From Gammaproteobacteria bacterium (GTDB taxonomy: Bacteria > Pseudomonadota > Gammaproteobacteria > JAABTG01), in assembly GCA_017999615.1 (NCBI GenBank), contig JAGNLM010000001.1:1-64000 (forward strand): a stretch of DNA of 64,000 bases. The letters are read 5' to 3'. The position numbers and the translations under genes were made by a program. The notes beneath the pieces were generated by a model that worked only from the letters and a program-made list of their open reading frames with translations, had not been told where the DNA came from and searched no databases. This document shows, in pieces, positions 51,523 through 61,268 of this stretch; the first letter of the stretch is position 1; each line of letters starts with the position of its first letter.

Positions 51523-53634
51523 TTGGACCTCGTATCCCTTCTCTCCTACGGGCTCGGCGCCGGGCTGTTCCTGGCGCTCACGGCCCTGCTCGCCATCGGC
51601 TGGCGCGGCCGGGTCGAGGGCGGGCTGCTGCTCGCCGCCTCGGGCCTGACCACCGCGTGGCTCCTGCTGCTCGCCGCGGACGCCTTCTTCGGCACCGAGC
51701 CCGGCCCCGGGGCGCAGGCGCTCGAGACCCTGCGCACCGTCGCCTGGCTGGCCTTCCTCACCCGGCTCCTCGGCTACCGGGGCGCAGGCGCACCGACGCG
51801 GGGTTTCCCGCGGCTCGCCCTCGGCCTCTACGGCCTCGGGGCACTCACGCTCCTCGGCACCCTGGCCGGGCCCCTTCTGGGCGCGCTCGGCCTCACCGGG
51901 ACCCTCGGGCTCCCGGAGCACGCGCTCGAGAACCTGCTCCTCGCCGGCCACGTGCTGCTCCCGGTCGGCGGGCTGCTCCTCGTGGAGCAGCTCTACCGCA
52001 ACACCCCGGTCGACCGGCGCTGGGCGATCAAATTCCTCTGCCTGGGACTCGGCGGGGCCTTCGCCTACGACTTCTACCTCTACGCCGACGCGCTCCTCTT
52101 CCACCGGCTCGACCCCGCGATCTGGGCCGCCCGGGGTGCCATCTACGCCCTCGTCGTGCCGCTGCTCGCGGTCGCGGTCAAGCGCAACGCCCAGTGGTCG
52201 GTGTCGATCTTCGCCTCCAAGACCATCGTCTTCCACTCGGCGACGCTGGTGGGGGCGGGCGCCTACCTCCTGCTCATGGCCGCGGCCGGCTACTACATCC
52301 GGGCCCACGGCGGGGAGTGGGGCACGACCCTCCAGGCGGTGTTCCTCTTCGGGGCGGTGGTGCTCCTCGCGCTCCTCCTCTTCTCCGGCGCGGTGCGGGC
52401 GCGCCTGAAGCTCTTCCTCAACCGCCACTTCTTCGAGTACAAGTACGACTACCGCGAGGAGTGGCTGCGCCTCATCCACACCCTCGCCGGCGCCCGCACC
52501 GGGCAGGAGCTGCGTGAGAACGCCATCCAGGCGGTCGCCGCGATCGTCGAGTCGACGGGCGGGATCCTGTGGCTGTGCGACGAGACGGAGACCTTCCGCC
52601 CCGTGGCCCGCAACCACCTCCCGGACCCGGGCGACGTCCGCGAGCCCGCGAGCGGCTCGCTCGCGCGCTTCCTCGAGACCCGCGAGCTCGTGGTGGACCT
52701 CACCGAATGCGCCCGCGAGCCTGAGCTCTACGCCGGCCTCGAGCTCCCCGAGTGGCTCGCCAGCATGGCCCACGCGTGGCTCGTGGTGCCGCTCCTGCAG
52801 GGCCCCTCGCTCCTCGGCTTCATCGTGTTGAGCGAGTCCCGGGCCCACTTCACCTTCAACTGGGAGGACACCGACCTCCTGAAGACCGTCGGCCGCCAGG
52901 TCGCGAGCTACCTCGCGCTCATGCGCGCGACCGAGCAGCTCGCGGACGCCCGCCAGTTCGAGACCTTCAACCGCGTCTCGGCCTTCGTGGTCCACGACCT
53001 CAAGAACCTGGTGGCCCAACTCTCCCTCGTGGTCTCCAACGCCAAGCGCCACCTGCAGAACCCGGCCTTCGTCGAGGACGCCATCCGCACCGTGGACAAC
53101 GCGGTCGCCAAGATGAACCGCATGCTGGAACAGCTGCGCCGGAACCGCCTGCAGTGGAAGCCGGCCCAGCCCGTGGACCTCGCCGAGGTGCTCGCCGAGG
53201 TGGCGAAGGTGCGCTCCGGCACCGTGCCCGCGCCCCGGGTGGAGAGCCACGCCCAGGGCCTGCGCGTCCTCGCCGAGCGCGACCGCCTCGCGGCCGTGCT
53301 GGGCCACCTGGTGCAGAACGCCCAGGAGGCCACCGGCAAGAAGGGGCACGTGACCCTCCGGCTCGCCCGCGAGGCGGACGCCGCCCTGATCGAGGTCGAG
53401 GACGACGGCGTCGGGATGGACGTGGACTTCGTCCGCGAGCGCCTGTTCAAGCCCTTCGACACCACCAAGGGCAACGCGGGGATGGGCGTCGGCGCCTACG
53501 AGGCCCGCGAGTTCGTCCGCGCCCACGGGGGTACCATCGACGTCGAGAGCGCCCCCGGCAAGGGCACCACCTTCCGCCTGCGCTTCCCGCTGACCCGCGA
53601 GGACGAGCGGCCGCCGGCCGCCGCCACCGCCTGA
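51523..53634 (+). CDS. prsK: XrtA/PEP-CTERM system histidine kinase PrsK
   Basis: Sensor kinase of the exosortase-associated two-component system. The 703-residue protein has about eight N-terminal membrane helices (residues 1-290) and a GAF domain (about 310-470). The kinase core has the phospho-acceptor histidine in FVVHDLKNLVAQL (about 490) and the ATPase boxes VEDDGVGMDVDFV and KGNAGMGVGAYEAREF. It starts at TTG 51523 for want of ATG/GTG; CTG 51508 is possible. prsR follows nine bases downstream. Confidence 0.92.
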   Translation: MDLVSLLSYGLGAGLFLALTALLAIGWRGRVEGGLLLAASGLTTAWLLLLAADAFFGTEPGPGAQALETLRTVAWLAFLTRLLGYRGAGAPTRGFPRLALGLYGLGALTLLGTLAGPLLGALGLTGTLGLPEHALENLLLAGHVLLPVGGLLLVEQLYRNTPVDRRWAIKFLCLGLGGAFAYDFYLYADALLFHRLDPAIWAARGAIYALVVPLLAVAVKRNAQWSVSIFASKTIVFHSATLVGAGAYLLLMAAAGYYIRAHGGEWGTTLQAVFLFGAVVLLALLLFSGAVRARLKLFLNRHFFEYKYDYREEWLRLIHTLAGARTGQELRENAIQAVAAIVESTGGILWLCDETETFRPVARNHLPDPGDVREPASGSLARFLETRELVVDLTECAREPELYAGLELPEWLASMAHAWLVVPLLQGPSLLGFIVLSESRAHFTFNWEDTDLLKTVGRQVASYLALMRATEQLADARQFETFNRVSAFVVHDLKNLVAQLSLVVSNAKRHLQNPAFVEDAIRTVDNAVAKMNRMLEQLRRNRLQWKPAQPVDLAEVLAEVAKVRSGTVPAPRVESHAQGLRVLAERDRLAAVLGHLVQNAQEATGKKGHVTLRLAREADAALIEVEDDGVGMDVDFVRERLFKPFDTTKGNAGMGVGAYEAREFVRAHGGTIDVESAPGKGTTFRLRFPLTREDERPPAAATA

Positions 53635-53643
53635 GGAACCAAG

Positions 53644-55062
53644 ATGCCTGCCACCCACCGCAAGCCCGCCGCCGCGCCGTCTCCCGAGACACCCCCCCCG
53701 GGCGCGCCCCGGGGCGCCCCGGAGCGCCGGACCCTCCTCATCGTCGAGGACGACCCTGGCCTGCAGAGCCAGCTCCGGTGGTACTTCGAGGGCTACGAGG
53801 TGCTGGTGGCCGAGGACCGGGAGAGCGCGGTGAACCTGGTGCGCCGGCACGAGCCCCCTGTGGTCACGCTCGATCTGGGGCTCCCCCCGGACCCGGCCAA
53901 CGCCACCGAGGGACTCGAGGCGCTCGACCAGATCCTCTCCGCCGCCCCCCACACCAAGGTCATCGTGGTCACCGGCAACGACGACCGCGACAACGCGGTC
54001 CGCGCGGTGGGCCGCGGGGCCTACGACTTCTACCAGAAGCCGGTGGACCCCGAGGTGCTGGGGCTCATCGTCGACCGTGCCTACAACCTCTTCGAGTTGG
54101 AGGAGGAGAACCGGCGTCTCGCCCGCAAGGAGCGCCCCTCGCCGCTCGCCGGCATCATCGCGGCGAGCAGCGAGATGACCCGGGTCTGCCGGATGGTGGA
54201 GAAGGTCGCCCCGACCAGCGCCACCGTGCTCCTCCTCGGCGAGAGCGGCACCGGCAAGGAGCTCCTCGCCCGCGCGCTCCACGGGCTCTCGCCCCGGGCC
54301 GAGCAGCGCTTCGTCGCCATCAACTGTGCCGCCATCCCCGAGACGCTGCTGGAGAGCGAGCTCTTCGGCTACGAGAAGGGGGCGTTCACCGGTGCGGCCA
54401 AGCAGACCCTCGGCAAGATCGAATACGCCCACAAGGGCACGCTCTTCCTCGACGAGATCGGCGACCTGCCCATGTCCCTGCAGGCGAAGCTCCTGCGCTT
54501 CCTCCAGGAGCGGGTGATCGAGCGGGTCGGCGGGCGCGAGGAGATCCCGGTCGACGTGCGGGTCATCGGCGCCACCCACCAGGATCTGGGGCACCTGATC
54601 GAGGAGGGGCGCTTCCGCGAAGACCTCTACTACCGGCTGAGCGAGATCTCCCTGCGCATCCCGCCCCTGCGCGAGCGCACGGGCGACGCGGTGCTCCTCG
54701 CCCGGCACTTCCTCGACCTCTTCGGACGGGACCACGGCCGCTCGCTGCGGGGCTTCACCGAGCACGCGCTCGCCGCCATCGAGACCTACCCCTGGCCTGG
54801 CAACGCCCGGGAGCTCGAGAACCGGGTCAAGCGCGCGGTCATCATGGCCGAAAACAACCGCATCGCCGCGGAGGACCTGGAGCTCCTGGTCCCCGAGGAA
54901 TCGATGCCGCTCAACCTCCGCCAGGTGCGCGAGGAGGCCGAGCGCCGGGCCATCGAGCGGGCCTTGGCACTTTACAACGGGAATGTTTCCCAAGCGGCTG
55001 ATATACTTGGTGTCAGTCGACCGACCCTGTACGACCTGGTGAAGAAGTACGATTTGCGGTAA
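53644..55062 (+). CDS. prsR: XrtA/PEP-CTERM system response regulator PrsR (sigma-54 activator)
   Basis: A 472-residue NtrC-type activator. The receiver domain covers about residues 25-145 ([20 protein letters not shown], phospho-aspartate in VVTLDLGLP). The AAA+ sigma-54 domain has Walker [16 protein letters not shown], the GAFTGA loop ([15 protein letters not shown]) and the arginine-finger region. A Fis-type helix-turn-helix ends the protein ([20 protein letters not shown]). It should drive sigma-54 promoters of exopolysaccharide and PEP-CTERM genes. Confidence 0.93.
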   Translation: MPATHRKPAAAPSPETPPPGAPRGAPERRTLLIVEDDPGLQSQLRWYFEGYEVLVAEDRESAVNLVRRHEPPVVTLDLGLPPDPANATEGLEALDQILSAAPHTKVIVVTGNDDRDNAVRAVGRGAYDFYQKPVDPEVLGLIVDRAYNLFELEEENRRLARKERPSPLAGIIAASSEMTRVCRMVEKVAPTSATVLLLGESGTGKELLARALHGLSPRAEQRFVAINCAAIPETLLESELFGYEKGAFTGAAKQTLGKIEYAHKGTLFLDEIGDLPMSLQAKLLRFLQERVIERVGGREEIPVDVRVIGATHQDLGHLIEEGRFREDLYYRLSEISLRIPPLRERTGDAVLLARHFLDLFGRDHGRSLRGFTEHALAAIETYPWPGNARELENRVKRAVIMAENNRIAAEDLELLVPEESMPLNLRQVREEAERRAIERALALYNGNVSQAADILGVSRPTLYDLVKKYDLR

Positions 55063-55092
55063 AGGGAAGAGCTCCGAGCGAGGAACGACCAC

Positions 55093-55725
55093 ATGACGAG
55101 AACACACGCATTGCATCGGGGGCGGTACTGGCTGGCCGCGCTGGCGGCGCTGGTGCTGGCGGGCTGCGAGACGGTCCCGGTGGAGGTGGCCCCGGCGTTC
55201 CGCGAAGAGCCCCAGGCCTACGAGTACAAGATCGGCCCGGGCGACTCCCTCAACATCTTCGTCTGGCGCAACCCCGAGGTCTCCCCAGGCTCGATCATCG
55301 TGCGCCCCGACGGCAAGTTCTCCACCCCGCTGGTGGAGGACCTGGTGGCCGCGGGCAAGACCCCGACCCAGCTCGCCCGCGAGGTGGAGCAGGTGCTCTC
55401 CCAGTACATCAAGGAGCCGCTCGTCACCGTCATGCCCGGCGGCTTCGTCGGGCTCTACAGCGAGCAGGTCCGGGTGGTGGGCGAGGCGACCGAGCCCCAG
55501 GCCCTGCCGTACCGCACCGGCATGACGCTCCTCGACGTGATGATCGCGGTGGGCGGCCTCACCGACTTCGCCGACGGCAACAAGGCGGTGCTCAGCCGCC
55601 CGGCGGACGGCAAGTGGCTGAAGACCCTGGTGCGCCTCGACGACCTCGTGCGCGACGGGGACATCGACGCGAACCTCCCCGTGCAGCCCGGTGACGTGCT
55701 GCTCATCCCGGAGTCCTGGTTCTAG
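55093..55725 (+). CDS. XrtA system polysaccharide export lipoprotein (Wza-like)
   Basis: Periplasmic/outer-membrane export protein. The 210-residue precursor has a lipoprotein signal with lipobox LAGC (lipidated cysteine about residue 24) and a polysaccharide export domain (YKIGPGDSLNIFVWRNPE). SLBB-like segments (VRVVGEATEPQALPYRTGM) complete it. It ends with the typical VQPGDVLLIPESWF. The ATG follows prsR by 30 bases. Confidence 0.92.
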   Translation: MTRTHALHRGRYWLAALAALVLAGCETVPVEVAPAFREEPQAYEYKIGPGDSLNIFVWRNPEVSPGSIIVRPDGKFSTPLVEDLVAAGKTPTQLAREVEQVLSQYIKEPLVTVMPGGFVGLYSEQVRVVGEATEPQALPYRTGMTLLDVMIAVGGLTDFADGNKAVLSRPADGKWLKTLVRLDDLVRDGDIDANLPVQPGDVLLIPESWF

Positions 55726-55789
55726 GTGCCGGCCCTGGCTAGAGCGCGCCCCAGAGCCCTGATCGACGGCCGACCCACGGCGGACTGAC

Positions 55790-57361
55790 ATGCACGAACT
55801 ACTCGCCCAGCTCGAAACCCACCTCCGCACCGCCTGGCGCTACCGCTGGGTTGGGCTCGCCGCGGCGGCCGTCGTCTGCCTGGTGGGGTGGGTGGCGGTC
55901 CTGCTGATGCCGAACAAGTACGAGGTCAGCGCCAAGGTGTTCCTGGACACCTCGTCGCTCCTGCGCCCGGTGCTCCGGGGGCTCGCGGTGGAGACCAGCG
56001 CCCGCCAGGAGGCCATCCTGATGGTGCGCCGCACGCTCCTCACCCGCCCGAACCTGGAGGCGGTCGCGCGCACCGCCGACATGGACCTCAAGGCGAAGAC
56101 GCCCGAGGAGATGGAGGGGGTGGTGGAGGGCCTCGCGAAGACCGTCAAGATCGGCGGCACCCAGCGCGACAACATCTTCGAGATCGCCTACGAGAACGCC
56201 GACCCGCAGCTCGCGACCCGGGTGGTCGAGGCGCTCCTGAACCTCATGGTGGAGCGCTCGCTCGGCATGAGCCGCAAGGACACCACCAAGACCCGGGAGT
56301 TCATCGACCAGCAGATCAAGGAGTACGAGGCTCGGCTGGTGGCCGCCGAGAACCGGGTCAAGGAGTTCCGGCAGGCCAACATGGGGTTGATGCCTTCCGA
56401 CGGCTCGGGCTACTACGAGCGGCGCGAGGCGGTGCGGGCGCAGATCCGCGAGGCCGAGCTGCAGCTGCAGGAGACCGAGCGGCGCGCCGAGTCCCTGCGC
56501 CGGCAGATCGAGGGCGACGAGCCCACCTTCGGGCTCGGCCCGCCGACGGCCCAGGCGGTCGAGGTCAGCACCCCCGTCGACGGGCGCATCAAGATCCTGG
56601 AGGAGAAGCTCGACCAGCTGCTCCTCTCCTACACCGAGCGCCACCCGGACGTCAGCTCCACCCGCCGGCTCCTCGCGGACCTGCGCAAGGAGCGCGAGGT
56701 CGAGGCCGCGCGCTTGCGGCCCATCAACCCCGCGACCGGCGAGTACCGGGTGAACGAGAACCCCGTGTACCAGCAGCTGAAGATCGCCCTCGGCGCGGCC
56801 GACGCCGAGACGGCCGCGCTGAAGGCCCGGGTCGAGGAGTACCGCAAGCGCGAAACGGAGCTCGCCCGCCTGGTGAACACCGTGCCCCAGGTCGAGGCCG
56901 AGCTCGCGCGCCTCAATCGCGACTACGACGTCCAGCAGCAGAACTACCAGGAGCTGGTCAAGCGCCGCGAGTCGCTCGCCATGTCCGACCAGGCCTCCAA
57001 GACCGCCGAGGACGTGCAGTTCAACGTGGTCGACCCGCCGCGGGTGCCGCTGAAGCCCACGAGCCCCAACCGGCCCGCGCTCCTCGGCGTGGTGCTCGCA
57101 CTCGGGCTCGGCAGCGGCGGCGGCCTCGCCTGGCTCGTCGGCATGATCCGCCCGGCCATCTACAGTCGCGACGGCTTCCGGGGGCTCACCGAGCTCCCGG
57201 TGCTCGGCTCCGTCACCCGTGTGTCCACCGCAGAGGAGGACCACCAGCACCGCATGCGCATCCTGCTCTTCCTCGGCGGCTTCGTCGGGCTCCTCCTCGC
57301 GTACGGGGCGGTGCTGATGTCGGAGGAGCGCATCGTGTCCATTCTGGCGCACCTGCGCTGA
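55790..57361 (+). CDS. XrtA system polysaccharide chain-length determinant (Wzz-like)
   Basis: Inner-membrane co-polymerase that controls chain length. The 523-residue protein has N- and C-terminal membrane helices (about 19-38 and 485-505) flanking a large periplasmic coiled coil (LVAAENRVKEFRQANMGLMP; RRQIEGDEP). The kinase domain fused in BY-kinases is encoded separately downstream. A dispersed palindrome starts 28 bases after the stop. Confidence 0.9.
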   Translation: MHELLAQLETHLRTAWRYRWVGLAAAAVVCLVGWVAVLLMPNKYEVSAKVFLDTSSLLRPVLRGLAVETSARQEAILMVRRTLLTRPNLEAVARTADMDLKAKTPEEMEGVVEGLAKTVKIGGTQRDNIFEIAYENADPQLATRVVEALLNLMVERSLGMSRKDTTKTREFIDQQIKEYEARLVAAENRVKEFRQANMGLMPSDGSGYYERREAVRAQIREAELQLQETERRAESLRRQIEGDEPTFGLGPPTAQAVEVSTPVDGRIKILEEKLDQLLLSYTERHPDVSSTRRLLADLRKEREVEAARLRPINPATGEYRVNENPVYQQLKIALGAADAETAALKARVEEYRKRETELARLVNTVPQVEAELARLNRDYDVQQQNYQELVKRRESLAMSDQASKTAEDVQFNVVDPPRVPLKPTSPNRPALLGVVLALGLGSGGGLAWLVGMIRPAIYSRDGFRGLTELPVLGSVTRVSTAEEDHQHRMRILLFLGGFVGLLLAYGAVLMSEERIVSILAHLR

Positions 57362-57388
57362 GCGCGTCGCCAGGAGTCAGGAGTGATG

Positions 57389-57461
57389 AACCGCAGAGAC
57401 ACAGAGGCGCAGAGTGAATGAAATGACCCGATCGATCTCCGTGCCTCTGTGTCTCTGTGGT
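57389..57461. repeat. Dispersed octamer palindrome, copy between chain-length and kinase genes
   Basis: Left arm 57389-57414 (ACCGCAGAGACACAGAGGCG...) and right arm 57437-57461 (...GTGTCTCTGTGGT), loop about 22 bases. Over the 25-base arms the only mismatches are purine transitions. Confidence 0.9.
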
Positions 57462-57493
57462 GAAAGAACGACGAGCCCCGAGGGCTACTGACT

Positions 57494-58510
57494 ATGAGCA
57501 TCATCGAGAAGGCGGTCGACAAGCTGAACCCCGGCGACACCCGCCCGCGGGCCGCCGCGCCGACCCCGCCCCCGGTCCGTGAGCCCCCGCCCATCGAGGC
57601 CGTGGAGGCCGAGCTCGGGCGCGAGGCCGCCTACGCCGCCCGGGCCGGGGCCTCGGCCGCCGTGCGCTCCATCGAGCTGCCGCCCACGGTCGAGGCGGCA
57701 CGGCGCTCGCGCGAGATCACCCTCGACCTGACGCGTCTGCAGAGCGCCGGCATCCTCACCCCCGCGGACACCAACGGCCAGCTGGCCGAGGAGTGCCGGC
57801 TCGTCAAGCGCCCGCTCCTGGTCAACGCCTTCGGCGACACCCCGAGCCCCGCGCCCCGGCGCAACCTGGTGATGGTGACGAGCTCCCTGCCGGGCGAGGG
57901 CAAGACCTTCGTCACGCTCTCGCTCGCCATGAGCATGGCCTCCGAGCTCGACCGCACCGTGCTGCTGGTGGACGGCGACGTGGTCCGCGGGAGCCTCACC
58001 GAGCTCCTCGGCCTCTCGGGGGCGCCGGGTCTCACCGAGCTGATGACGGGCGAGGTGGCCGACGCGGGCGACGTGCTGGTGCGCACGGACATCCCGAAGC
58101 TCGTGGTGCTCCCCGCCGGCAAGCCGCACCCCCAGTCCACCGAGCTCCTCGCGAGCGAGTCGATGTACCGGCTCGCCGACGACCTCTCCCACCGCTACGC
58201 CGACCGCATCGTGCTCTTCGACTCCCCGCCGCTCCTGGCCGCCTCGGGCGCCACGGTGCTGGCGCGGGTCGTCGGCCAGATCGTGCTGGTGGTGGAGGCC
58301 GAGCGCACCGCCCATAGCGCCGTGAAGGAGTCGCTCCGCCTCCTGAAGGGGTTTCCCGTCGCGGGTGTCATGCTGAACAAGGCCCGGGAGCCCTGGTGGT
58401 CGCGGTTCGGCTACGGCACGGGCTACGGGTACCGGTACGGCTACCGCTACGGGTACCGGTACGGGTACGGCTCCGACAAACAGGCCCAGGCCGATGCGCG
58501 GCAGGGGTGA
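57494..58510 (+). CDS. XrtA-associated tyrosine autokinase (CpsD/CapB family)
   Basis: BY-kinase partner of the chain-length protein. The 338-residue protein has Walker A SSLPGEGKTFVTLSLAMSMA, Walker A' LLVDGDVVRGSLTELLG and Walker B IVLFDSPPLLAASGA. A C-terminal tyrosine cluster (GYGTGYGYRYGYRYGYRYGY) is presumably autophosphorylated. The tail DNA is a run of near-identical hexamers encoding Gly-Tyr/Arg-Tyr. Its 3' end overlaps the next gene by 17 bases. Confidence 0.92.
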   Translation: MSIIEKAVDKLNPGDTRPRAAAPTPPPVREPPPIEAVEAELGREAAYAARAGASAAVRSIELPPTVEAARRSREITLDLTRLQSAGILTPADTNGQLAEECRLVKRPLLVNAFGDTPSPAPRRNLVMVTSSLPGEGKTFVTLSLAMSMASELDRTVLLVDGDVVRGSLTELLGLSGAPGLTELMTGEVADAGDVLVRTDIPKLVVLPAGKPHPQSTELLASESMYRLADDLSHRYADRIVLFDSPPLLAASGATVLARVVGQIVLVVEAERTAHSAVKESLRLLKGFPVAGVMLNKAREPWWSRFGYGTGYGYRYGYRYGYRYGYGSDKQAQADARQG

Positions 58511-60059
58511 GGGTCCCGCGGCGAAGGCGGCCCCGGGGCCCCGGCGCCGCGGCGTGCGCTCTGGCGCCGGTGCGGGCGGGGTGCTGCTCGCCGGCCTCGT
58601 CCTGGCCGCCTCCGCCTCCGCGCAGGAGACTGGCGGTGACGGCTGGCGGGTCGACACCAGCGTCTCCGGGCTCGTCACCTTCAGCGACAACATCGACCTC
58701 GCGCCCTCGGGGGACCGGGAGGCCTCGCTCGTCTTCCAGGTGAGCCCCGCCCTCTCGGTGCACGGCGCGGGCGCGCGGGTGAAGCTCGATCTCGACTACG
58801 CGCCCCAGTTCCTGTGGTACACGAACGACGGGGACACGGCCGTCAACCACCGCCTCGCCGCGACCTCGGCGCTCGAGCTCCTCGAGGACCACCTGTTCCT
58901 GGATCTCCGGGCGGGTGCGACCCGCGTGAACGCGAGTCCCACGGGCCGCTACGCGGGGGATGGGATCTCCGGCGACCTGACCCAGAGCTACTACCTCGGC
59001 GCGAGCCCCACCTGGCGCCAGCACTTCGGCGGCTACGCCGACGGCCTCCTGCGCTACAGCTTCGACCGGGTCATCTACACCAACCAGGACCGGATCGAGG
59101 AGAGTTACGCCTCGAGCCCCTACTACGACCGCTACGCGGGCTACGGCAGCAACAGCAACTCCCACGGCTTCGAGGCGGGGCTCGAGAGCGGGCGCCGCTT
59201 CTCCGCGTTCGGCTGGTCGCTCCAGCACAGCGACCGCAAGGTGGACTACGACGAGAGCGGCGTCGAAGACCCCAACTTCCGGCGCACCCACGGGCGGATC
59301 ACCTATCCGCTGCACCGGCTCTTCGACGTCTACGTGGGCACGGGCTACGACGACAACGACTACGACCGCAACCAGGGCGACGGCGACGGCAAGGGCTGGT
59401 CCTGGGAGGCGGGCGGCACCTGGCGCCCGCGGGAGAAGAGCGAGCTGACCCTCGGCGGCGGCGACCGCTACTTCGGCCACTTCTGGAACCTCGATCTGCG
59501 CCACCAGAGCCGGCGCACGGCCTGGACCGCGCGCTACAGCGAGGACGTGACCACGAGCCGCGACGTGCTCCGCGAGCGCCAACTGATCAGCCTGACCGAC
59601 CCGTTCGGCAACCCCATCGTCGACCCGCTCACCCGGGACCCGCTGCTCGTGCCCATCGACATCCCGTCGCCGACGAGCGACACCATCCTGCGCAAGCGCT
59701 TCGACGCGGGCGTGGCGCTCCAGGGCCGGCGCACGACCACCTCCCTCAACCTCTACCGGGACCGCCGCGAGGCCGAGTCCGGAACCTGGGAGAACGAGAC
59801 CGTCTACGGCACGAACCTGGGCGTGAGCCACCAGCTTTCCCGGGAGACCAGTGGTAACCTGTTCGGCACGGTCCAGTACAGTGAGCTCGAGGACGACGAC
59901 AACGAGACCCTCTGGTACGTGGGCGCCGGGTTGCGCCACCGGTTCAGCGAAGACGTCCAGGGCATCCTGGACGTCCGCCACACCCAGAACCACTCCGACC
60001 GAGCGGGCGAGGACTACCAGGAGAACCGCATCACCGCCGGCGTGACCGTCGCCTTCTAG
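58494..60059 (+). CDS. PEP-CTERM system-associated outer-membrane beta-barrel protein
   Basis: A 521-residue exported protein of the type always found in XrtA loci, likely an outer-membrane polysaccharide porin. A long N-region precedes the signal core (GVLLAGLVLAASASAQ). The rest alternates aromatic and polar residues as in beta-barrels (LDYAPQFLWYTNDG, YFGHFWNLDLRHQSRR) and ends in a terminal phenylalanine (ITAGVTVAF), as outer-membrane proteins do. ATG 58494 overlaps the kinase gene. Confidence 0.85.
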   Translation: MRGRGEGPAAKAAPGPRRRGVRSGAGAGGVLLAGLVLAASASAQETGGDGWRVDTSVSGLVTFSDNIDLAPSGDREASLVFQVSPALSVHGAGARVKLDLDYAPQFLWYTNDGDTAVNHRLAATSALELLEDHLFLDLRAGATRVNASPTGRYAGDGISGDLTQSYYLGASPTWRQHFGGYADGLLRYSFDRVIYTNQDRIEESYASSPYYDRYAGYGSNSNSHGFEAGLESGRRFSAFGWSLQHSDRKVDYDESGVEDPNFRRTHGRITYPLHRLFDVYVGTGYDDNDYDRNQGDGDGKGWSWEAGGTWRPREKSELTLGGGDRYFGHFWNLDLRHQSRRTAWTARYSEDVTTSRDVLRERQLISLTDPFGNPIVDPLTRDPLLVPIDIPSPTSDTILRKRFDAGVALQGRRTTTSLNLYRDRREAESGTWENETVYGTNLGVSHQLSRETSGNLFGTVQYSELEDDDNETLWYVGAGLRHRFSEDVQGILDVRHTQNHSDRAGEDYQENRITAGVTVAF

Positions 60060-60089
60060 CCCACGCTCCCACTTCCTGGCCCTCCATTC

Positions 60090-61181
60090 ATGTACGACAC
60101 CTTCTACAAGCTCCGGGGACGCCCCTTCCAGCTGAGCCCCGACCCGCGCTTCTTCTTCAAGAGCGCGAGCCACAAGCGGGCGCTCGCCTACCTGCTGTAC
60201 GGCGTGCGCCAGGGCGAGGGCTTCGTCGTCATCACCGGCGACGTGGGCACCGGCAAGACCACGCTCGCGCAGGCGCTCTTCCGCTCCATCCAGCAGGAGC
60301 GCGTGGTCGCCGCCCAGATCGTCTCCACCCAGATCCAGGAGGACGACCTCCTGCGCCTGGTCGCCTCCTCCTTCGGCCTGCCCTTCGAGGGGGTGAGCAA
60401 GGCAGGGCTCCTGAAGAGCCTCGAGGGCTTCTTCCGCGCCTGCCACCAGGAGAAGAAGCGCGTGCTGCTGGTGGTGGACGAGTCCCAGAACCTGCCGCCC
60501 CGGGCCATCGAAGAGCTGCGCATGCTCTCGAACTTCCAGTTGGGCGGGCGGATGCTGGTGCAGAGCTTCCTGCTCGGCCAGAAGGAATTCCGAACCATCA
60601 TGCGCTCGCCGAGCTTCGAGCAGCTGCGCCAGCGGGTCATCGCCGCCTACCACCTGCAGCCGCTCGACCCGGAGGAGACCCAGGCCTACATCGAGCACCG
60701 CCTGAAGCTCGTGGGCTGGGAGAACGACCCGGTCATCGACGACGAGGCCTACGCCGAGATCCACCAGTTCAGCGGCGGCGTGCCGCGCCGGGTCAACACC
60801 CTCTGCGACCGACTCTTCCTCCACGCCTCGCTGGACGAGCTCCACCACATCACCCGGGACGTGGTCGAGGTCGTCACCCGCGACATCACGGAGGAGCAGG
60901 GCGGCTTCTCCGGCGCCGAGATCAGCAACGCCCCCGCCTTCGACCCCTGGGCCAACCGCTTCAACGCCGGCCCCGCCCCGGGCCCTGCCGGCTCGGGCTA
61001 TGCCCCCGCCCCGGAGTCCGGCCAGGTCGTCGGGTTGCCCGGCCCCGGCGGGACCGCCCAGGACCGGGTCCGGGAGGTGGAAGGGGAGATGAAGGCCATG
61101 AAGGAGGCCTTCGACAAGGAGATGACGCAACTGCGCCGCGCGATCCTCGCCGCACAGGTCGGGGGCAAGGGCGGCTCGTAA
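60090..61181 (+). CDS. XrtA/PEP-CTERM system-associated ATPase (ExeA-like)
   Basis: A 363-residue AAA ATPase of the ExeA/GspA group tied to exosortase loci. It opens MYDTFYKLRGRPFQLSPDPR and has Walker A GDVGTGKTTLAQALF (about residue 53) and Walker B LLVVDESQNLPP. A winged region follows (GGVPRRVNTLCDRLFL), then a low-complexity linker and a short C-terminal coiled coil (REVEGEMKAMKEAFDKEM). A palindrome begins five bases after the stop. Confidence 0.9.
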   Translation: MYDTFYKLRGRPFQLSPDPRFFFKSASHKRALAYLLYGVRQGEGFVVITGDVGTGKTTLAQALFRSIQQERVVAAQIVSTQIQEDDLLRLVASSFGLPFEGVSKAGLLKSLEGFFRACHQEKKRVLLVVDESQNLPPRAIEELRMLSNFQLGGRMLVQSFLLGQKEFRTIMRSPSFEQLRQRVIAAYHLQPLDPEETQAYIEHRLKLVGWENDPVIDDEAYAEIHQFSGGVPRRVNTLCDRLFLHASLDELHHITRDVVEVVTRDITEEQGGFSGAEISNAPAFDPWANRFNAGPAPGPAGSGYAPAPESGQVVGLPGPGGTAQDRVREVEGEMKAMKEAFDKEMTQLRRAILAAQVGGKGGS

Positions 61182-61185
61182 AAGA

Positions 61186-61255
61186 AACCGCAGAGACGCA
61201 GAGACACAGAGTCGATCGGATCAAAAGATCTCTGTGTCTCCGTGCCTCCGTGGTT
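61186..61255. repeat. Dispersed octamer palindrome, copy between ATPase and deacetylase genes
   Basis: Left arm 61186-61211 (AACCGCAGAGACGCAGAGAC...), right arm 61230-61255 (...CTCCGTGCCTCCGTGGTT), loop about 18 bases. Arm differences are all A/G transitions. Confidence 0.9.
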
Positions 61256-61268
61256 GATTCCTGAAGAC

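Noticed and set aside
51406-55830. Very long minus-strand open frame (over 1400 codons) opposite prsK-prsR
   Set aside because: It mirrors strongly supported plus-strand genes. High GC suppresses stop codons on the antisense strand, and its translation is low-complexity His/Arg/Glu/Gly with no domain.
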